Shown in pieces: positions 55,374-64,000 of a stretch of 64,000 nucleotides of DNA. The stretch comes from Paraburkholderia sp. BL23I1N1. Its GTDB lineage: Bacteria > Pseudomonadota > Gammaproteobacteria > Burkholderiales > Burkholderiaceae. Location: contig NZ_RAPV01000001.1 of assembly GCF_003610295.1 (NCBI RefSeq), positions 4,278,001-4,342,000 of the forward strand, given 5' to 3'. The position numbers and the translations under genes are program-made. Every line of letters begins with the position of its first letter. The first letter of the stretch is position 1. Below the pieces are notes generated by a model. That model did not search any database and had not been told where the DNA came from. It saw nothing but the letters and a program-made list of their open reading frames with translations.

Positions 55374-57176
55374 ATGTCTGAAAACAATGCAAGCCGGATT
55401 ATTTCACCTATTCTGGCGTCCCTGGAATCGGCGCTTAAACGCGGCGATACCGCTGCGGCCGTCGCTCTGTTTCGACCGGAGTGTTACTGGCGCGATCTGG
55501 TTGCTTTCACCTGGAATATCAAAACCATGGAGGGCCGGGACCAGATCGGCGCCATGCTCGACGCACAACTCGACGCGATTAAACCCACGCTGCTGAGGGT
55601 TGCTGAAAATGAAACACCGAGCGAAGCCGACGGCGTCGCACAGGCGTGGATCACGTTCGAAACGGAAGTCGCCCGTGGCAGCGGCTTTATCCGCGTGACG
55701 GATGGCCTGATCTGGACCTTGCTGACCACCATGGGTGAACTGAAAGGCCATGAAGAACCCAAAGGCAATCGCCGTCCTATAGGTGCGGAACATGGCGCAC
55801 GCATGGATCGAACGAGCTGGAAGGAACGTCGTGAAGCCGAGGCGCAGGCGCTGGGTCGCGCGGAACAACCTTACTGTTTGATCGTGGGTGGCGGGCAGGG
55901 TGGGATTGGCCTGGGCGCACGATTGCGGCAGTTGGGTGTGCCGACGATTATCGTGGATAGGAATCCGCGTCCTGGCGACGCTTGGCGCAACCGCTACAAG
56001 TCATTGTGTCTGCATGATCCGGTCTGGTACGACCATATGCCTTATTTGCCGTTCCCGGATAACTGGCCAGTTTTCACGCCGAAGGACAAGATCGGCGATT
56101 GGCTTGAGATGTACACCAAGGTCATGGAATTGAACTACTGGGGGGCGACCATTTGCAAGTCCGCGCGATACGACGAAGCGGCGGCTGAATGGGTGGTCGA
56201 GGTCGAGCACGACGGCGAGGCGCTGACGCTGCGGCCAAAGCAGCTTGTGCTTGCTACGGGCATGTCGGGTAAGCCGAATATCCCCTCGTTCAAAGGCATA
56301 GATGTGTTCAAGGGTGAGCAGCATCATTCGTCAAAACATCCGGGACCCGATGCGTACAAGGGCAAGAAAGTGGTGGTGATCGGCGCGAACAATTCGGCGC
56401 ACGACATCTGCGCGGCGTTGTGGGAGGCTGGGGTCGACGTCACGATGGTTCAGCGTTCGTCCACCCATATCGTCAAATCAGATTCGCTGATGGAGCTTGC
56501 GCTCGGGGATCTTTACTCCGAGCGCGCGGTGGCGTCGGGCATGACGACGTCGAAAGCCGATCTGACGTTTGCGTCGATCCCTTACAAGATTCTGCATACG
56601 GTTCAAAAGCCCGTATTCGACGCGATCAGGGAACGCGACGCGGCGTTTTACGACCGTCTGGAAAAGCGGGGTTTCATGCTAGATTTCGGGGATGACGACT
56701 CGGGGCTCTTCATGAAATATCTCCGGCGCGGGTCGGGTTATTACATTGATGTTGGCGCCGCCGACCTTGTAGCGGACGGCAAAATCAAGCTAAAGAGCGG
56801 CGTGGATGTGGCTGAACTCAAGGAACACTCGGTCTTGCTAAGCGATGGCACTGAGCTGGAGGCAGATCTCGTCGTCTATGCCACCGGTTATGGATCCATG
56901 AACGGCTGGGCCGCCGATCTCATCTCGCGTGAAGTGGCGGATAAAGTGGGCAAGGTGTGGGGGCTGGGTTCGAATACGACGAAAGACCCTGGGCCCTGGG
57001 AAGGCGAGCAGCGCAACATGTGGAAGCCCACACAGCAGCCTGCCTTGTGGTTCCATGGCGGTAACCTGCATCAGTCGCGCCACTACTCACAATACTTATC
57101 GCTGCAATTGAAGGCGCGCATGGAGGGCATTGCAACGCCGGTGTATGGCCTGCAGGAAGTGCATCATCTCTCCTGA
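55374..57176 (+). CDS. FAD-dependent monooxygenase with N-terminal SnoaL-like domain
   Basis: A 600-residue flavoprotein. Residues of about 1-145 look like a SnoaL/NTF2-like domain (ALKRGDTAAAVALFRPECYW, MEGRDQIGAMLD). The rest is a class B flavin monooxygenase-like enzyme: FAD Rossmann IVGGGQGGIGLGARLRQLGV (about 171), a fingerprint-like FKGEQHHSSKHP, the NADPH Rossmann VVVIGANNSAHDICAAL and LVVYATGYGS near the end. Such enzymes oxygenate N- or S-containing compounds or ketones with NADPH and O2. The ATG has a GGAGGAG site. It follows the GAF-Fis regulator by 81 bases. The substrate is unknown. Confidence 0.88.
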   Translation: MSENNASRIISPILASLESALKRGDTAAAVALFRPECYWRDLVAFTWNIKTMEGRDQIGAMLDAQLDAIKPTLLRVAENETPSEADGVAQAWITFETEVARGSGFIRVTDGLIWTLLTTMGELKGHEEPKGNRRPIGAEHGARMDRTSWKERREAEAQALGRAEQPYCLIVGGGQGGIGLGARLRQLGVPTIIVDRNPRPGDAWRNRYKSLCLHDPVWYDHMPYLPFPDNWPVFTPKDKIGDWLEMYTKVMELNYWGATICKSARYDEAAAEWVVEVEHDGEALTLRPKQLVLATGMSGKPNIPSFKGIDVFKGEQHHSSKHPGPDAYKGKKVVVIGANNSAHDICAALWEAGVDVTMVQRSSTHIVKSDSLMELALGDLYSERAVASGMTTSKADLTFASIPYKILHTVQKPVFDAIRERDAAFYDRLEKRGFMLDFGDDDSGLFMKYLRRGSGYYIDVGAADLVADGKIKLKSGVDVAELKEHSVLLSDGTELEADLVVYATGYGSMNGWAADLISREVADKVGKVWGLGSNTTKDPGPWEGEQRNMWKPTQQPALWFHGGNLHQSRHYSQYLSLQLKARMEGIATPVYGLQEVHHLS

Positions 57177-57289
57177 CGCCGGCGTGGGATCGATGCGCGT
57201 CTCCTCGCTCCCGGTTAGACAGATATCGGGTGTGGGTTGCGGCGCGCATCGACGGATCGGCGTGCCGCCTTCCGAATAAACATGATTCC

Positions 57290-58745
57290 TTAAGCCGGAT
57301 TAATTTCATCCTGGCTTCGTCGCGTAGTGCGGGGGCCGAGGATCCGCAGCGTGATAGCCACAACTATTAAAGCCGCCGCGATGATGCCGAACATGGCGCC
57401 TGCGCCCTGTTGGTTCAATACGGGGAGCAATATGAACGGCAACATGCCGCTAACAATGCGGGACAGCGAATACGTACTGCCGATGGCAGTCGAGCGCACG
57501 CTGGACGGAAAGATTTCAGACTGATAGACATGGTACGCATTGCTGAATACGTTCGATGCACATGTGGTCAACACGCCAAAGAGAACGATCAGCGCCGAGT
57601 TGTTGGAATAGGCGAAGCCCAGGCCAAAAACCGCAATTGACAGTATTGCGCCGATAACCAGCGTACGGCGTTCTATCCAGTTGAGCAGCGGAATCGAAAG
57701 CAAAGATCCGACCGGATAGCCGAGAAATGACAGAGCCATAAAAAGCGTTCCGTCGGTGACGTCATAGCCACGGCTTTTCACCACGGTGCTGGCCAATGTG
57801 CCAAACCCATAGTAGCCAAATCCCTGAAGCAGATGGAAGACGGTCAACATCAGATAACGCTTGTTGTAAGGGGGCCGGCGCAGCAAGGCAATGCGCTCGC
57901 CCAGCGTCATCGGATTTCGCTTGACGCCCGCTTCAGGTGAGATGGTCGTCACCGTCACACCCGCACTCCCGGCAAAGCGCCGAAGCATGGCGTGCGCCTC
58001 CTCGACGCGACCCTGCGCCAGGAGCCAGCGCGGGCTTTCGGGCAACTTATGTTGCACGAGCAGAACCAGTACCGCGCCCAGGCTGCCGATGACCAGGATA
58101 ACGCGCCAGCCCGCCACGGCGCCAACGTGCAGAGGATTGAGCCAAAGTGCGAGGAACCCCACCAATGGCACCGCAACGTACGACGTGGTGTAGGCCCATG
58201 CGGCATTCGCCCGCGACGTTCCTTGGGCAGAATCTCGGACAAAAAGCTATCGGCAACGGGATAGATTGCACCTACGCCTATGCCCGTGAGGAAGCGGCAG
58301 ATCACCAGCATCTCGGCGTTGACCGAGAACGCGCCGGTGAGCGAAAAGCCGCTGTACCAGATCAGGTTGAATAAGAAAGCCTTACGCCGGCCGATTCGGT
58401 CGGCCATGCTGCCCAGAAAAATGCACCGACGAACATGCCGATAAACGCCGAGGCCAACAGCAACTTGAAATCCGTGCTGTGTCTATCGATACCGTATTCC
58501 CCCTGCAGCGCCGTACCGATCGAGCCGACCAGGAAAATTTCGAACATGTCGAAGAACAATCCAATGCCGATAACCCACACCACAAATCGATGTAGCGAAC
58601 CGGGCGGCATGTTGTCCATCCAGCCGCCCAACGTGGTGGCGTCGGCATGAAGGGTGCGTGCAGTGTCGGCTGCGCCTGGTTCCGATGAAGCAACGCGCGA
58701 ATGGGCGGTCGCAGATTCGCTCGCGCCGAGATTACTGATGGTCAT
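57290..58745 (-). pseudogene. MFS transporter gene broken by two frameshifts
   Basis: Three successive frames together encode one MFS importer of about 485 residues. Frame 1 has MTISNLGASESATAHSR and LFFDMFEIFLVGSIGTAL, frame 2 MADRIGRRKAFLFNLIWYSG and GVGAIYPVADSFLSEILPKE, and frame 3 PLVGFLALWLNPLHVG on to DEINPA. The breaks are near 58412-58414 and 58210-58212. In both places the gene reads GGG where GGGG would restore the frame (FFWGSMADRIG; RRGANAAWAYTTSYVAVPL). ATG at 58745 has a GGAGACAAGC leader. It is the last gene of the CoA-transferase/lyase operon. Two losses of one G in short G-runs look like sequencing error as much as decay. Confidence 0.85.
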
Positions 58746-58777
58746 GCTTGTCTCCGTTGCTTTGTATTTGGGGCAGC

Positions 58778-59725
58778 TTATGCGCCGTTCACCACGTTGA
58801 TCGGCGCGCCCGCATGGAACGCGGCGAGGTTGGCTTCGATGCCGGCATTGAGCCGGTTCGCGGCATTCGTCGCCGCCCAGCTGATGTGCGGCGTGACGAT
58901 AAGGTTGGGATGTGCGCATGTGAGCAAGGGCTCATCCGGATCGGGTGGTTCCTGCGGGAGTACGTCGAGCGCGGCGCCGCCAAGGTGGCCCGTCGTGAGC
59001 GCGTCCACAAGCGCCGTCGAATCGACCAGACCGCCGCGGGCGCTGTTCACGAGCAACGTGCCGCGTTTCATGGCGCGAAGCGTGGCCGCGTCAATCAGGT
59101 TGCGCGTCGCTTCCGTCAGCGGGCAGTGAAGCGAAAGAACGTCGGCGGAGCGCACAAGCTCGTCGAAAGGCGTGAAGCCTTCGCGAACCGTCGGCCGTCC
59201 GCGGTGCTCCGCGAATATCACGTTCATGCCGACCGCGCGGGCCAGCCGTGCGAGCGAATTGCCGATCGCGCCGCGGCCGACAATGCCGAGCGTCGAACCG
59301 GCGATGTCGAGAATCGGCGCATTGTGCACGCAGAAATGCGCCGACGCCGGCCAGGCGAGGCGAGCTGCGTCACGATAAGCGAACAGATTGCGCCGCAATG
59401 CGAAGATCGAAGCGAGCGCCCACTCGGACACGCTCTGTGCCGAGTAGCCCGGCACATTGGACACGATCACGCCAGACTCGCGGCAGGCGTCGACATCGAC
59501 GCAATCGAAACCCGTTGCGGCGACGCAGATAAAGCGAAGTTTCGGCAGACGTTCCAGATCGGCGGCGCGGATCGGTACTTTGTTCGTGATCGCAACGGCG
59601 GCATCTTCGAGCGCATGGACCACGTCGGCGGCGCGCGTAGCCGGGCGGGCGGACCATTCGCTCGTCCAGGCCGGCGCGGTGAGCGGGGTGGGCAGCGTGC
59701 CGCTGTCGAGCAGGACGATGTTCAT
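58778..59725 (-). CDS. D-2-hydroxyacid dehydrogenase
   Basis: A 315-residue NAD(P)-dependent D-isomer-specific 2-hydroxyacid dehydrogenase. The Rossmann motif is LGIVGRGAIGNSLARLA (about residue 148). The catalytic Arg is in LLVNSARGGLVD, the Glu in VLPQEPPDPDEPLL, and the His in VTPHISWAATNAANR. It interconverts a 2-oxoacid and a D-2-hydroxyacid; glycerate or glyoxylate/hydroxypyruvate reductases are the closest type. It lies 32 bases upstream of the frameshifted MFS gene within the CoA-transferase/lyase operon. Confidence 0.92.
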   Translation of the reverse strand: MNIVLLDSGTLPTPLTAPAWTSEWSARPATRAADVVHALEDAAVAITNKVPIRAADLERLPKLRFICVAATGFDCVDVDACRESGVIVSNVPGYSAQSVSEWALASIFALRRNLFAYRDAARLAWPASAHFCVHNAPILDIAGSTLGIVGRGAIGNSLARLARAVGMNVIFAEHRGRPTVREGFTPFDELVRSADVLSLHCPLTEATRNLIDAATLRAMKRGTLLVNSARGGLVDSTALVDALTTGHLGGAALDVLPQEPPDPDEPLLTCAHPNLIVTPHISWAATNAANRLNAGIEANLAAFHAGAPINVVNGA

Positions 59726-59830
59726 CGAATCCCTGCCTTGGGCAGCGTGAACTGCACAGGCACGCTGTTCAGGTCGCTGAAAAACGGCACGTGAAAATTA
59801 GCGGATCGCGGCGTGCTGGGTGTCATCACA

Positions 59831-60217
59831 TCACGCCATTAGTTCGGAGATCTCGATCAGATTCAGATCGGGATCTCGCACATAGACGGAACGAATCTTC
59901 TGCGTGGCGCCGGTGCGCGCAACCGGACCTTCGACGATCGGCCATTGGCAGCGGGTGAGATGTGCAATCACTTCGTCGAGCGGCACGGTGGCGATGAAGC
60001 ACAGGTCGAGCGCGCCAGGAACGGGAACATGGGCCTTCGGCTCGAATTCGGCGCCAAGCACGTGGACGTTGATCTTCTGATTGCCGAAGCGAAATGCAAT
60101 ACGTCCTTCGCCAAATGTCTCGAGTTGCATCTGCATGACCTCGGTATAGAACCGCTTCGTTGCAGCGAAGTCCATGCAAGTCAGTACGAGGTGATCGAGG
60201 TGGTCGATGAGCGCCAC
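59831..60217 (-). CDS. VOC (glyoxalase/dioxygenase superfamily) protein
   Basis: A 128-residue vicinal-oxygen-chelate protein with the beta-alpha-beta-beta-beta pattern: IDHLDHLVLTCMDFAATKRF, FRFGNQKINVHVLG, SVYVRDPDLNLIEISEL. The metal ligands would be His in HLDHLVL, His/Glu in the middle strand and Glu in LIEISE. The family contains lyases, epimerases and dioxygenases. It starts one base before the end of the lyase-like gene region (gap of one base), so translation is coupled. An epimerase or lyase role for a pathway acid is inference. Confidence 0.88.
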   Translation of the reverse strand: MALIDHLDHLVLTCMDFAATKRFYTEVMQMQLETFGEGRIAFRFGNQKINVHVLGAEFEPKAHVPVPGALDLCFIATVPLDEVIAHLTRCQWPIVEGPVARTGATQKIRSVYVRDPDLNLIEISELMA

Positions 60218-60218
60218 G

Positions 60219-61184
60219 TCATGCTCCTTGTGAAAACGCGCGTTGTTCGGGCAGGTCGTCAGGTCCGACGCAAGGCATCGAGTGCAGGTCCAGGCGCCGT
60301 CCGGCCTTGAGCAACTGGCTCGGCACGTCGTGGCCGATCAGTCCAGGAAGCAGGGCAGAGGCGGACAGCACGGCGGCGAGATCGACGCCGGTGTCGTAGC
60401 CGTCGAGTTCGAGCATGTGCACGAGTTCCTCTGTGCAGACGTTGCCCGTTGCGCCCGGCGCGTAGGGACATCCGCCGAGACCGCCGAGCGACGCGTCGAA
60501 GCGGTCGATGCCGGCTTCTAGCGCGGCGAGCGTGTTGGCGAGCGCCATGCCGCGCGTGTTATGAAAATGCAGCGTGAGTTCGAGTGTGGCGAAGCGCTCG
60601 CGCGCGGCGGCGCACAGCGCGCCGACTTGCGATGGGTAGGCCATGCCGGTGGTATCGCACAACGTCACGCCATGCACGCCGAGATCGGCGAAGCGCTGCA
60701 TCCAGTCGAGCACTTCACCCTGTTCGATATCGCCTTCCATCGGGCAGCCCATCGCCGTGGACAACGACACGTTGATCGCCACCTTCGTTTGTTTGACGAC
60801 GCCGATCACGTCACGCAACTGGGCGAACGACTGCTCGCGGCTCATGCGTAAGTTCGCACGGTTGTGGCTCTCGCTGACGGACATCACGAGATTGACTTCA
60901 TCGACACCGCACGATAGCGCGCGCTCGGCGCCGCGCAGATTCGGAACAAGCACGGTGTAGACAACGCCTTCACGTCGCGCGATTCGCTGCATTACCGCTT
61001 CGGCGTCGCGCAATGCGGGAATCGCTTTTGGCGAGGTGAACGAGGTCACTTCGATCTTGGCGCAACCGCACGCGCTCAGACGATCGATCAGTTCGATCTT
61101 GGCGTCGGTATCGACGAACCTGGCCTCGTTCTGAAAGCCGTCGCGGGTGGCGACTTCCTGGATAGACAGACGTTTGCTGTTCAT
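60219..61184 (-). CDS. Hydroxymethylglutaryl-CoA lyase family protein
   Basis: A 321-residue TIM-barrel lyase of the HMG-CoA lyase family. Catalytic and metal residues are visible: Arg-Asp in EVATRDGFQNE, the two His in LTLHFHNTRG, and the active-site Cys loop GLGGCPYAPGATGN. In this family the reaction cleaves a 3-hydroxy-3-methyl acyl-CoA to acetyl-CoA (or pyruvate-type products) and a ketoacid. Its pairing with a CaiB-type CoA-transferase suggests that a free hydroxyacid is first activated. ATG at 61184 lies 13 bases after the CoA-transferase gene. Confidence 0.92.
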   Translation of the reverse strand: MNSKRLSIQEVATRDGFQNEARFVDTDAKIELIDRLSACGCAKIEVTSFTSPKAIPALRDAEAVMQRIARREGVVYTVLVPNLRGAERALSCGVDEVNLVMSVSESHNRANLRMSREQSFAQLRDVIGVVKQTKVAINVSLSTAMGCPMEGDIEQGEVLDWMQRFADLGVHGVTLCDTTGMAYPSQVGALCAAARERFATLELTLHFHNTRGMALANTLAALEAGIDRFDASLGGLGGCPYAPGATGNVCTEELVHMLELDGYDTGVDLAAVLSASALLPGLIGHDVPSQLLKAGRRLDLHSMPCVGPDDLPEQRAFSQGA

Positions 61185-61197
61185 GCCGTGCTCCTGT

Positions 61198-62388
61198 TCA
61201 GATGATGCCGCGTGCGCGCCAGGCGTCGCGGGTCGTCGTGCCGATGCCGAGGTTTTCCAGCACCTCGTCGGTATGCTGGCCGAGCGTGGGCGCGCACGTG
61301 TTCACCGTGCCCGGCGTCGCGCTCAGTTTGGGCACCACGCCGGGCACTTGCACAGGCGTGCCGTCGGGCAGTTGGGCGTCGAGAATCATGTCGCGTGCGT
61401 GGTAGTGCGGGTCGCTTGCGATGTCGGCGACGTCGTAGATTTTTCCGGCGGGAATGCGCGCTTCATTGAGTGCGGCGAGTACGCCGTCGAGCGTGCGGCG
61501 GCTGGTCCAGTCGGCGATCGCGGCATCCAGCCGTTCGACGTTCTTCACGCGGCCATCGTTTTGAGCGAGTGCGGGATCGTCGGCCAGATCCTGACGACCG
61601 ATCAGTTCCATCAGACGCCGGAAAATGCTGTCGCCATTGCCGGCGATCAGCGCGTATTTGCCGTCGCTGCAGCGGTACGCGTTCGACGGCGCGATGCCAG
61701 GCAAGCTGCTGCCCGCCGGTTCGCGCACGGTGCCGAACGCCGAGTACTCGGGCAGCAGGCTTTCCATCATGTTGAAGACCGATTCGTAGAGCGCGACGTC
61801 GATCATCTGGCCGGCACCGCCGTTCTGGTCGCGATGGCGCAATGCGAGCAGGATGCCGATCACGCCATGCAAGGCGGAGAGGGAGTCACCGATGGATATG
61901 CCCACACGCACCGGCGTGCGGCCGGCCTCGCCGCTCAGATGCCGCAAGCCGCCCATCGCTTCGCCGATGACGCCGAAGCCGGGACGGTCGCGATACGGGC
62001 CGCTTTGTCCATAGCCGGACACGCGCAGCATCACGAGGCCAGGATTCAAGGCATGCAGTTCGTCCCAGCCGAGGCCCCATTTTTCGAGCGTGCCGGGACG
62101 AAAGTTTTCGATCAGCACGTCGCTTTCTGCGACCAGTTGGCGAGCCACGTCCTGGCCTTCGGGCGAGCGGAGATCGAGCGTGACGGATTCCTTGTTGCGC
62201 GATTGCGCCGCCCACCAGACGGACGTGCCCTCATGCAGCAGGCGCCATTTTCGCAGCGGGTCGCCCGTGCCGGGCGGTTCGATCTTGATGACATGCGCGC
62301 CGAACTCGGCGAGCATTTTTCCAGCGAAGGGACCCGCGATGAGCTGGCCCATTTCGAGCACGCGAACGCCTTCTAGCGGCTTCGTCAT
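61198..62388 (-). CDS. CaiB/BaiF-type (family III) CoA-transferase
   Basis: A 396-residue family III CoA-transferase. EMGQLIAGPFAGKMLAEFGA, VIKIEPPGTGDPLRKW, ENFRPGTLEKWGLGWDEL and the catalytic Asp in GISIGDSLSALHG are diagnostic. It transfers CoA between acids; typical donors are succinyl-CoA or acetyl-CoA. ATG at 62388 has an AAGGAG site; the frame is open upstream to 62481. It is the first gene of the five-gene operon that continues with the HMG-CoA-lyase-like enzyme. Confidence 0.93.
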   Translation of the reverse strand: MTKPLEGVRVLEMGQLIAGPFAGKMLAEFGAHVIKIEPPGTGDPLRKWRLLHEGTSVWWAAQSRNKESVTLDLRSPEGQDVARQLVAESDVLIENFRPGTLEKWGLGWDELHALNPGLVMLRVSGYGQSGPYRDRPGFGVIGEAMGGLRHLSGEAGRTPVRVGISIGDSLSALHGVIGILLALRHRDQNGGAGQMIDVALYESVFNMMESLLPEYSAFGTVREPAGSSLPGIAPSNAYRCSDGKYALIAGNGDSIFRRLMELIGRQDLADDPALAQNDGRVKNVERLDAAIADWTSRRTLDGVLAALNEARIPAGKIYDVADIASDPHYHARDMILDAQLPDGTPVQVPGVVPKLSATPGTVNTCAPTLGQHTDEVLENLGIGTTTRDAWRARGII

Positions 62389-62469
62389 GGTTGTCTCCTT
62401 GCAAACGTCGTTCTCTTGACGCTCACTTTGCGACAACCCGCGCCTGCTGAAAATCAATCGATTCTCAAT

Positions 62470-62494
62470 GACCCTTTCCATTTGGGAAAGGGTC
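62470..62494 (-). terminator. Terminator after the LysR gene
   Basis: A perfect ten-base stem (GACCCTTTCC / GGAAAGGGTC) with a five-base loop, 18 bases past the LysR stop. It separates the regulator from the CoA-transferase operon, which must then have its own promoter in 62389-62469. Confidence 0.7.
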
Positions 62495-62511
62495 GGTGAG
62501 CTTAACGGAGC

Positions 62512-63417
62512 TTAGCTATCGGTGCGGCCGGACATGAAGTCGAAGAGGCGCAGCGCATCGGGCGATAGCCTTTCGCGCGACAGCGTGCCGATCCGCAAGG
62601 TGCGAGATGCCCATGAGTCGGTGAGTTTCACGGCGCGCAGGCCCGCCGCGAGAATGTCGGAACGTACCGCTCCCTCGGGCAAGATGCCGATGCCGAGCCC
62701 GTGCTCGATCATCCGGCAGATACCGTCGAAGCTGCTCACCTGAATGCGCAGTTTGAGCGCCCGGTCCGCATTGAACGCGGCATCGAGCAGCCGCGCGAGC
62801 AGTGAACTGCCTTCGGTCAGGCCGACGTACTCGAAGTCGAGCGTATCGGCGAAGGCCACTTCCTTGCGGGAGGCGAGCGGGTGGCCCTTCGGTACCAGCA
62901 GAACGAGCTTGTCCTGACGGTACGCGGCCTTGTCGATATCCGGCGCCAGCACGTTGTCCGCAAAGATGCCGATGTCGGCGTCGCCGCTGCGGATCGCCGC
63001 AACGATAGCGTCGCTGAAGCGCTCCTCCAGCGATATCTTCACGCTGGGGTTGTCGGCGAGAAAGGCCTGCACATCGTGCGGCAAGAACTGGATGATCGCC
63101 GACGTGTTGGCCCAGACCCGCACGTGTCCGCGCACGCCGGCAGCGTAATCGCTCATCTCGTTGGCCATGCGGTTCACGCGATCGACGACTTGCCGGGCAT
63201 GCGCGAGCAGCCCCTTGCCTGCGGCTGTCAGCTCGATGCCGCGCGGCAGCCGCAGCATCAGGACGCAATCGATGCTGCGTTCCAGGTCCGTCATGCGCTT
63301 GCTGACCGCCGACAAGGTCAGGCAGGTGCGCTCGGCGGCCTTTGTCAGGCTGCCCAGTTCTGCTACGACGATGAAAACGCGCAGTGATTGCAGGTCGTAA
63401 TGTGAGGAGCGGGTCAT
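62512..63417 (-). CDS. LysR-family transcriptional regulator
   Basis: A 301-residue LysR protein. The helix-turn-helix covers about residues 5-65 (DLQSLRVFIVVAELGSLTKA, CLTLSAVSKRMTDLERSIDC). The effector domain has IRSGDADIGIFADNV and HGLGIGILPEGAVRSD. ATG at 63417 is the family start; the frame extends to 63558. It is upstream of, and in the same direction as, the CoA-transferase/lyase operon and is separated from it by a terminator. It is the probable regulator of that operon. Confidence 0.92.
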   Translation of the reverse strand: MTRSSHYDLQSLRVFIVVAELGSLTKAAERTCLTLSAVSKRMTDLERSIDCVLMLRLPRGIELTAAGKGLLAHARQVVDRVNRMANEMSDYAAGVRGHVRVWANTSAIIQFLPHDVQAFLADNPSVKISLEERFSDAIVAAIRSGDADIGIFADNVLAPDIDKAAYRQDKLVLLVPKGHPLASRKEVAFADTLDFEYVGLTEGSSLLARLLDAAFNADRALKLRIQVSSFDGICRMIEHGLGIGILPEGAVRSDILAAGLRAVKLTDSWASRTLRIGTLSRERLSPDALRLFDFMSGRTDS

Positions 63418-63664
63418 GGGTGTGTTTCGTTTAGCGCGCGGGACTGGCTTCGGGTGAAGCATAGCAGGGAGAGGGCAGCCGCCGGCCGCGCGAATCGTGC
63501 TGCACGGGCGACCGCGCGCCCTTCGCCGCTTACCGGCTTCGAACGATTTGAGCGTCACCGCACAGACTCATTGAACCAACCGTATGATTCTGGAATCTCA
63601 ACGCTCTGTTGTCGCATGTCCTCGAGTTTTTCGGGCAATCCAACCGAGCGATCGCGCTACTACG

Positions 63665-64000
63665 ATGAAACCGTCCGTTCTCCGCATGCTGACCGCTCTT
63701 GCCTCGCTGGGGGTGGGATTCTCATCAGCCGTGTGCAATGCCTATGCACTCGACACACCGCTGAACTGTCAGTCGAACCCGCATGATTTCATTGCCCCGC
63801 TTCTGGACGAACAATCAATCGATTCAAAGCCAATGCGCATTGAAGCGAACTCGGTCAACGCCTTTCGTCCCGCGCGCGGCAGCAACCTGACGGCATTCGG
63901 CTTTCATGTCTATGCCGTCTTCGGATATCAGCAAAACGATCCGATCTTCAAACAAGGCAGCGGTCAGCCGGCCAATGCCGCAACCTATGGCGTGGTGGTG
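63665..64000 (+). CDS. Exported hypothetical protein, cut by the window edge
   Basis: The first 112 codons of a gene that remains open at the right edge. The N-terminus (MKPSVLRMLTALASLGVGFS, then SAVCNAYA) is a signal peptide. The mature start is ALDTPLNCQSNPHDFIAPLL and later contains AFGFHVYAVFGYQQNDPIFK. No family is recognised. It is divergent from the LysR gene with a 247-base gap. Codon use and the clean signal sequence support a real gene. Confidence 0.7.
   Translation, partial: MKPSVLRMLTALASLGVGFSSAVCNAYALDTPLNCQSNPHDFIAPLLDEQSIDSKPMRIEANSVNAFRPARGSNLTAFGFHVYAVFGYQQNDPIFKQGSGQPANAATYGVVV

Overview
The window is GC-rich and densely coded. It contains many LysR, GntR, IclR, TetR and MFS genes, a DUF2844/DUF3443 pair and a monomeric NADP-isocitrate dehydrogenase. 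Together these suggest a free-living Burkholderiales chromosome, most likely Paraburkholderia or a close relative. That placement rests on gene content only; no marker gene or rRNA is present. No tRNA, rRNA, CRISPR array, prophage or complete insertion sequence was seen. Four apparent one-base indels break two genes (kup and an MFS gene), so either sequence errors or recent decay must be kept in mind.

Layout. 0.1-6.1 kb: a membrane protein/periplasmic protein pair, a solo transposase-N-terminal-like protein, a degenerate EAL protein, an ICMT-like membrane methyltransferase and a low-complexity collagen-like lipoprotein. 6.4-13.2 kb: an iron-type alcohol dehydrogenase with a heptanucleotide repeat upstream, a dispersed repeat-like intergenic block, a DHA2 efflux pump divergent from a LysR regulator, and a TonB-dependent siderophore receptor with a Fur-like site. 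13.5-15.8 kb: icd with a strong terminator. 16.5-23.4 kb: an acid-degradation operon (acyl-CoA dehydrogenase, ADP-forming acyl-CoA synthetase, MFS importer, hydrolase) divergent from an IclR regulator. 23.5-25.3 kb: the DUF2844/DUF3443 envelope pair. 25.5-29.5 kb: LysR divergent from a CitMHS transporter and two AtuA-type proteins. 29.5-34.4 kb: a GntR regulator divergent from the D-glucarate genes gudP, gudD and kdgD. 34.4-40.1 kb: an EmrB-like pump, a frameshifted kup, and a LuxR-type regulator with an HtrA-like protease lacking a signal peptide. 40.7-44.3 kb: a periplasmic binding protein gene overlapping a CHASE-PAS-GGDEF-EAL gene. 44.3-50.3 kb: a GntR regulator with clear palindromic operators, a gamma-glutamyltransferase homologue, two MFS importers and a GAF protein. 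50.4-53.9 kb: an ECF sigma/small membrane protein/ferredoxin operon, and a metallo-beta-lactamase-fold hydrolase divergent from a TetR regulator. 54.1-57.2 kb: a GAF-Fis regulator without an AAA+ domain, followed by an FAD monooxygenase with an N-terminal SnoaL-like domain. 57.3-63.4 kb: a LysR regulator and a CoA-transferase/HMG-CoA-lyase-like/VOC/D-2-hydroxyacid dehydrogenase/MFS operon. A periplasmic protein runs off the right edge.

How it works together. Most of the window consists of self-contained catabolic islands for organic acids. Each has a dedicated importer, CoA-activating or lyase enzymes and an adjacent, usually divergent regulator, often with a dyad in the shared intergenic region. 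Only the glucarate island has an obvious substrate. The acyl-CoA synthetase, AtuA, gamma-glutamyltransferase and HMG-CoA-lyase-like islands have unassigned substrates and are the most promising places for undescribed pathways. The tightest candidate for a new signalling unit is the binding-protein/cyclic-di-GMP enzyme pair at 40.7-44.3 kb.
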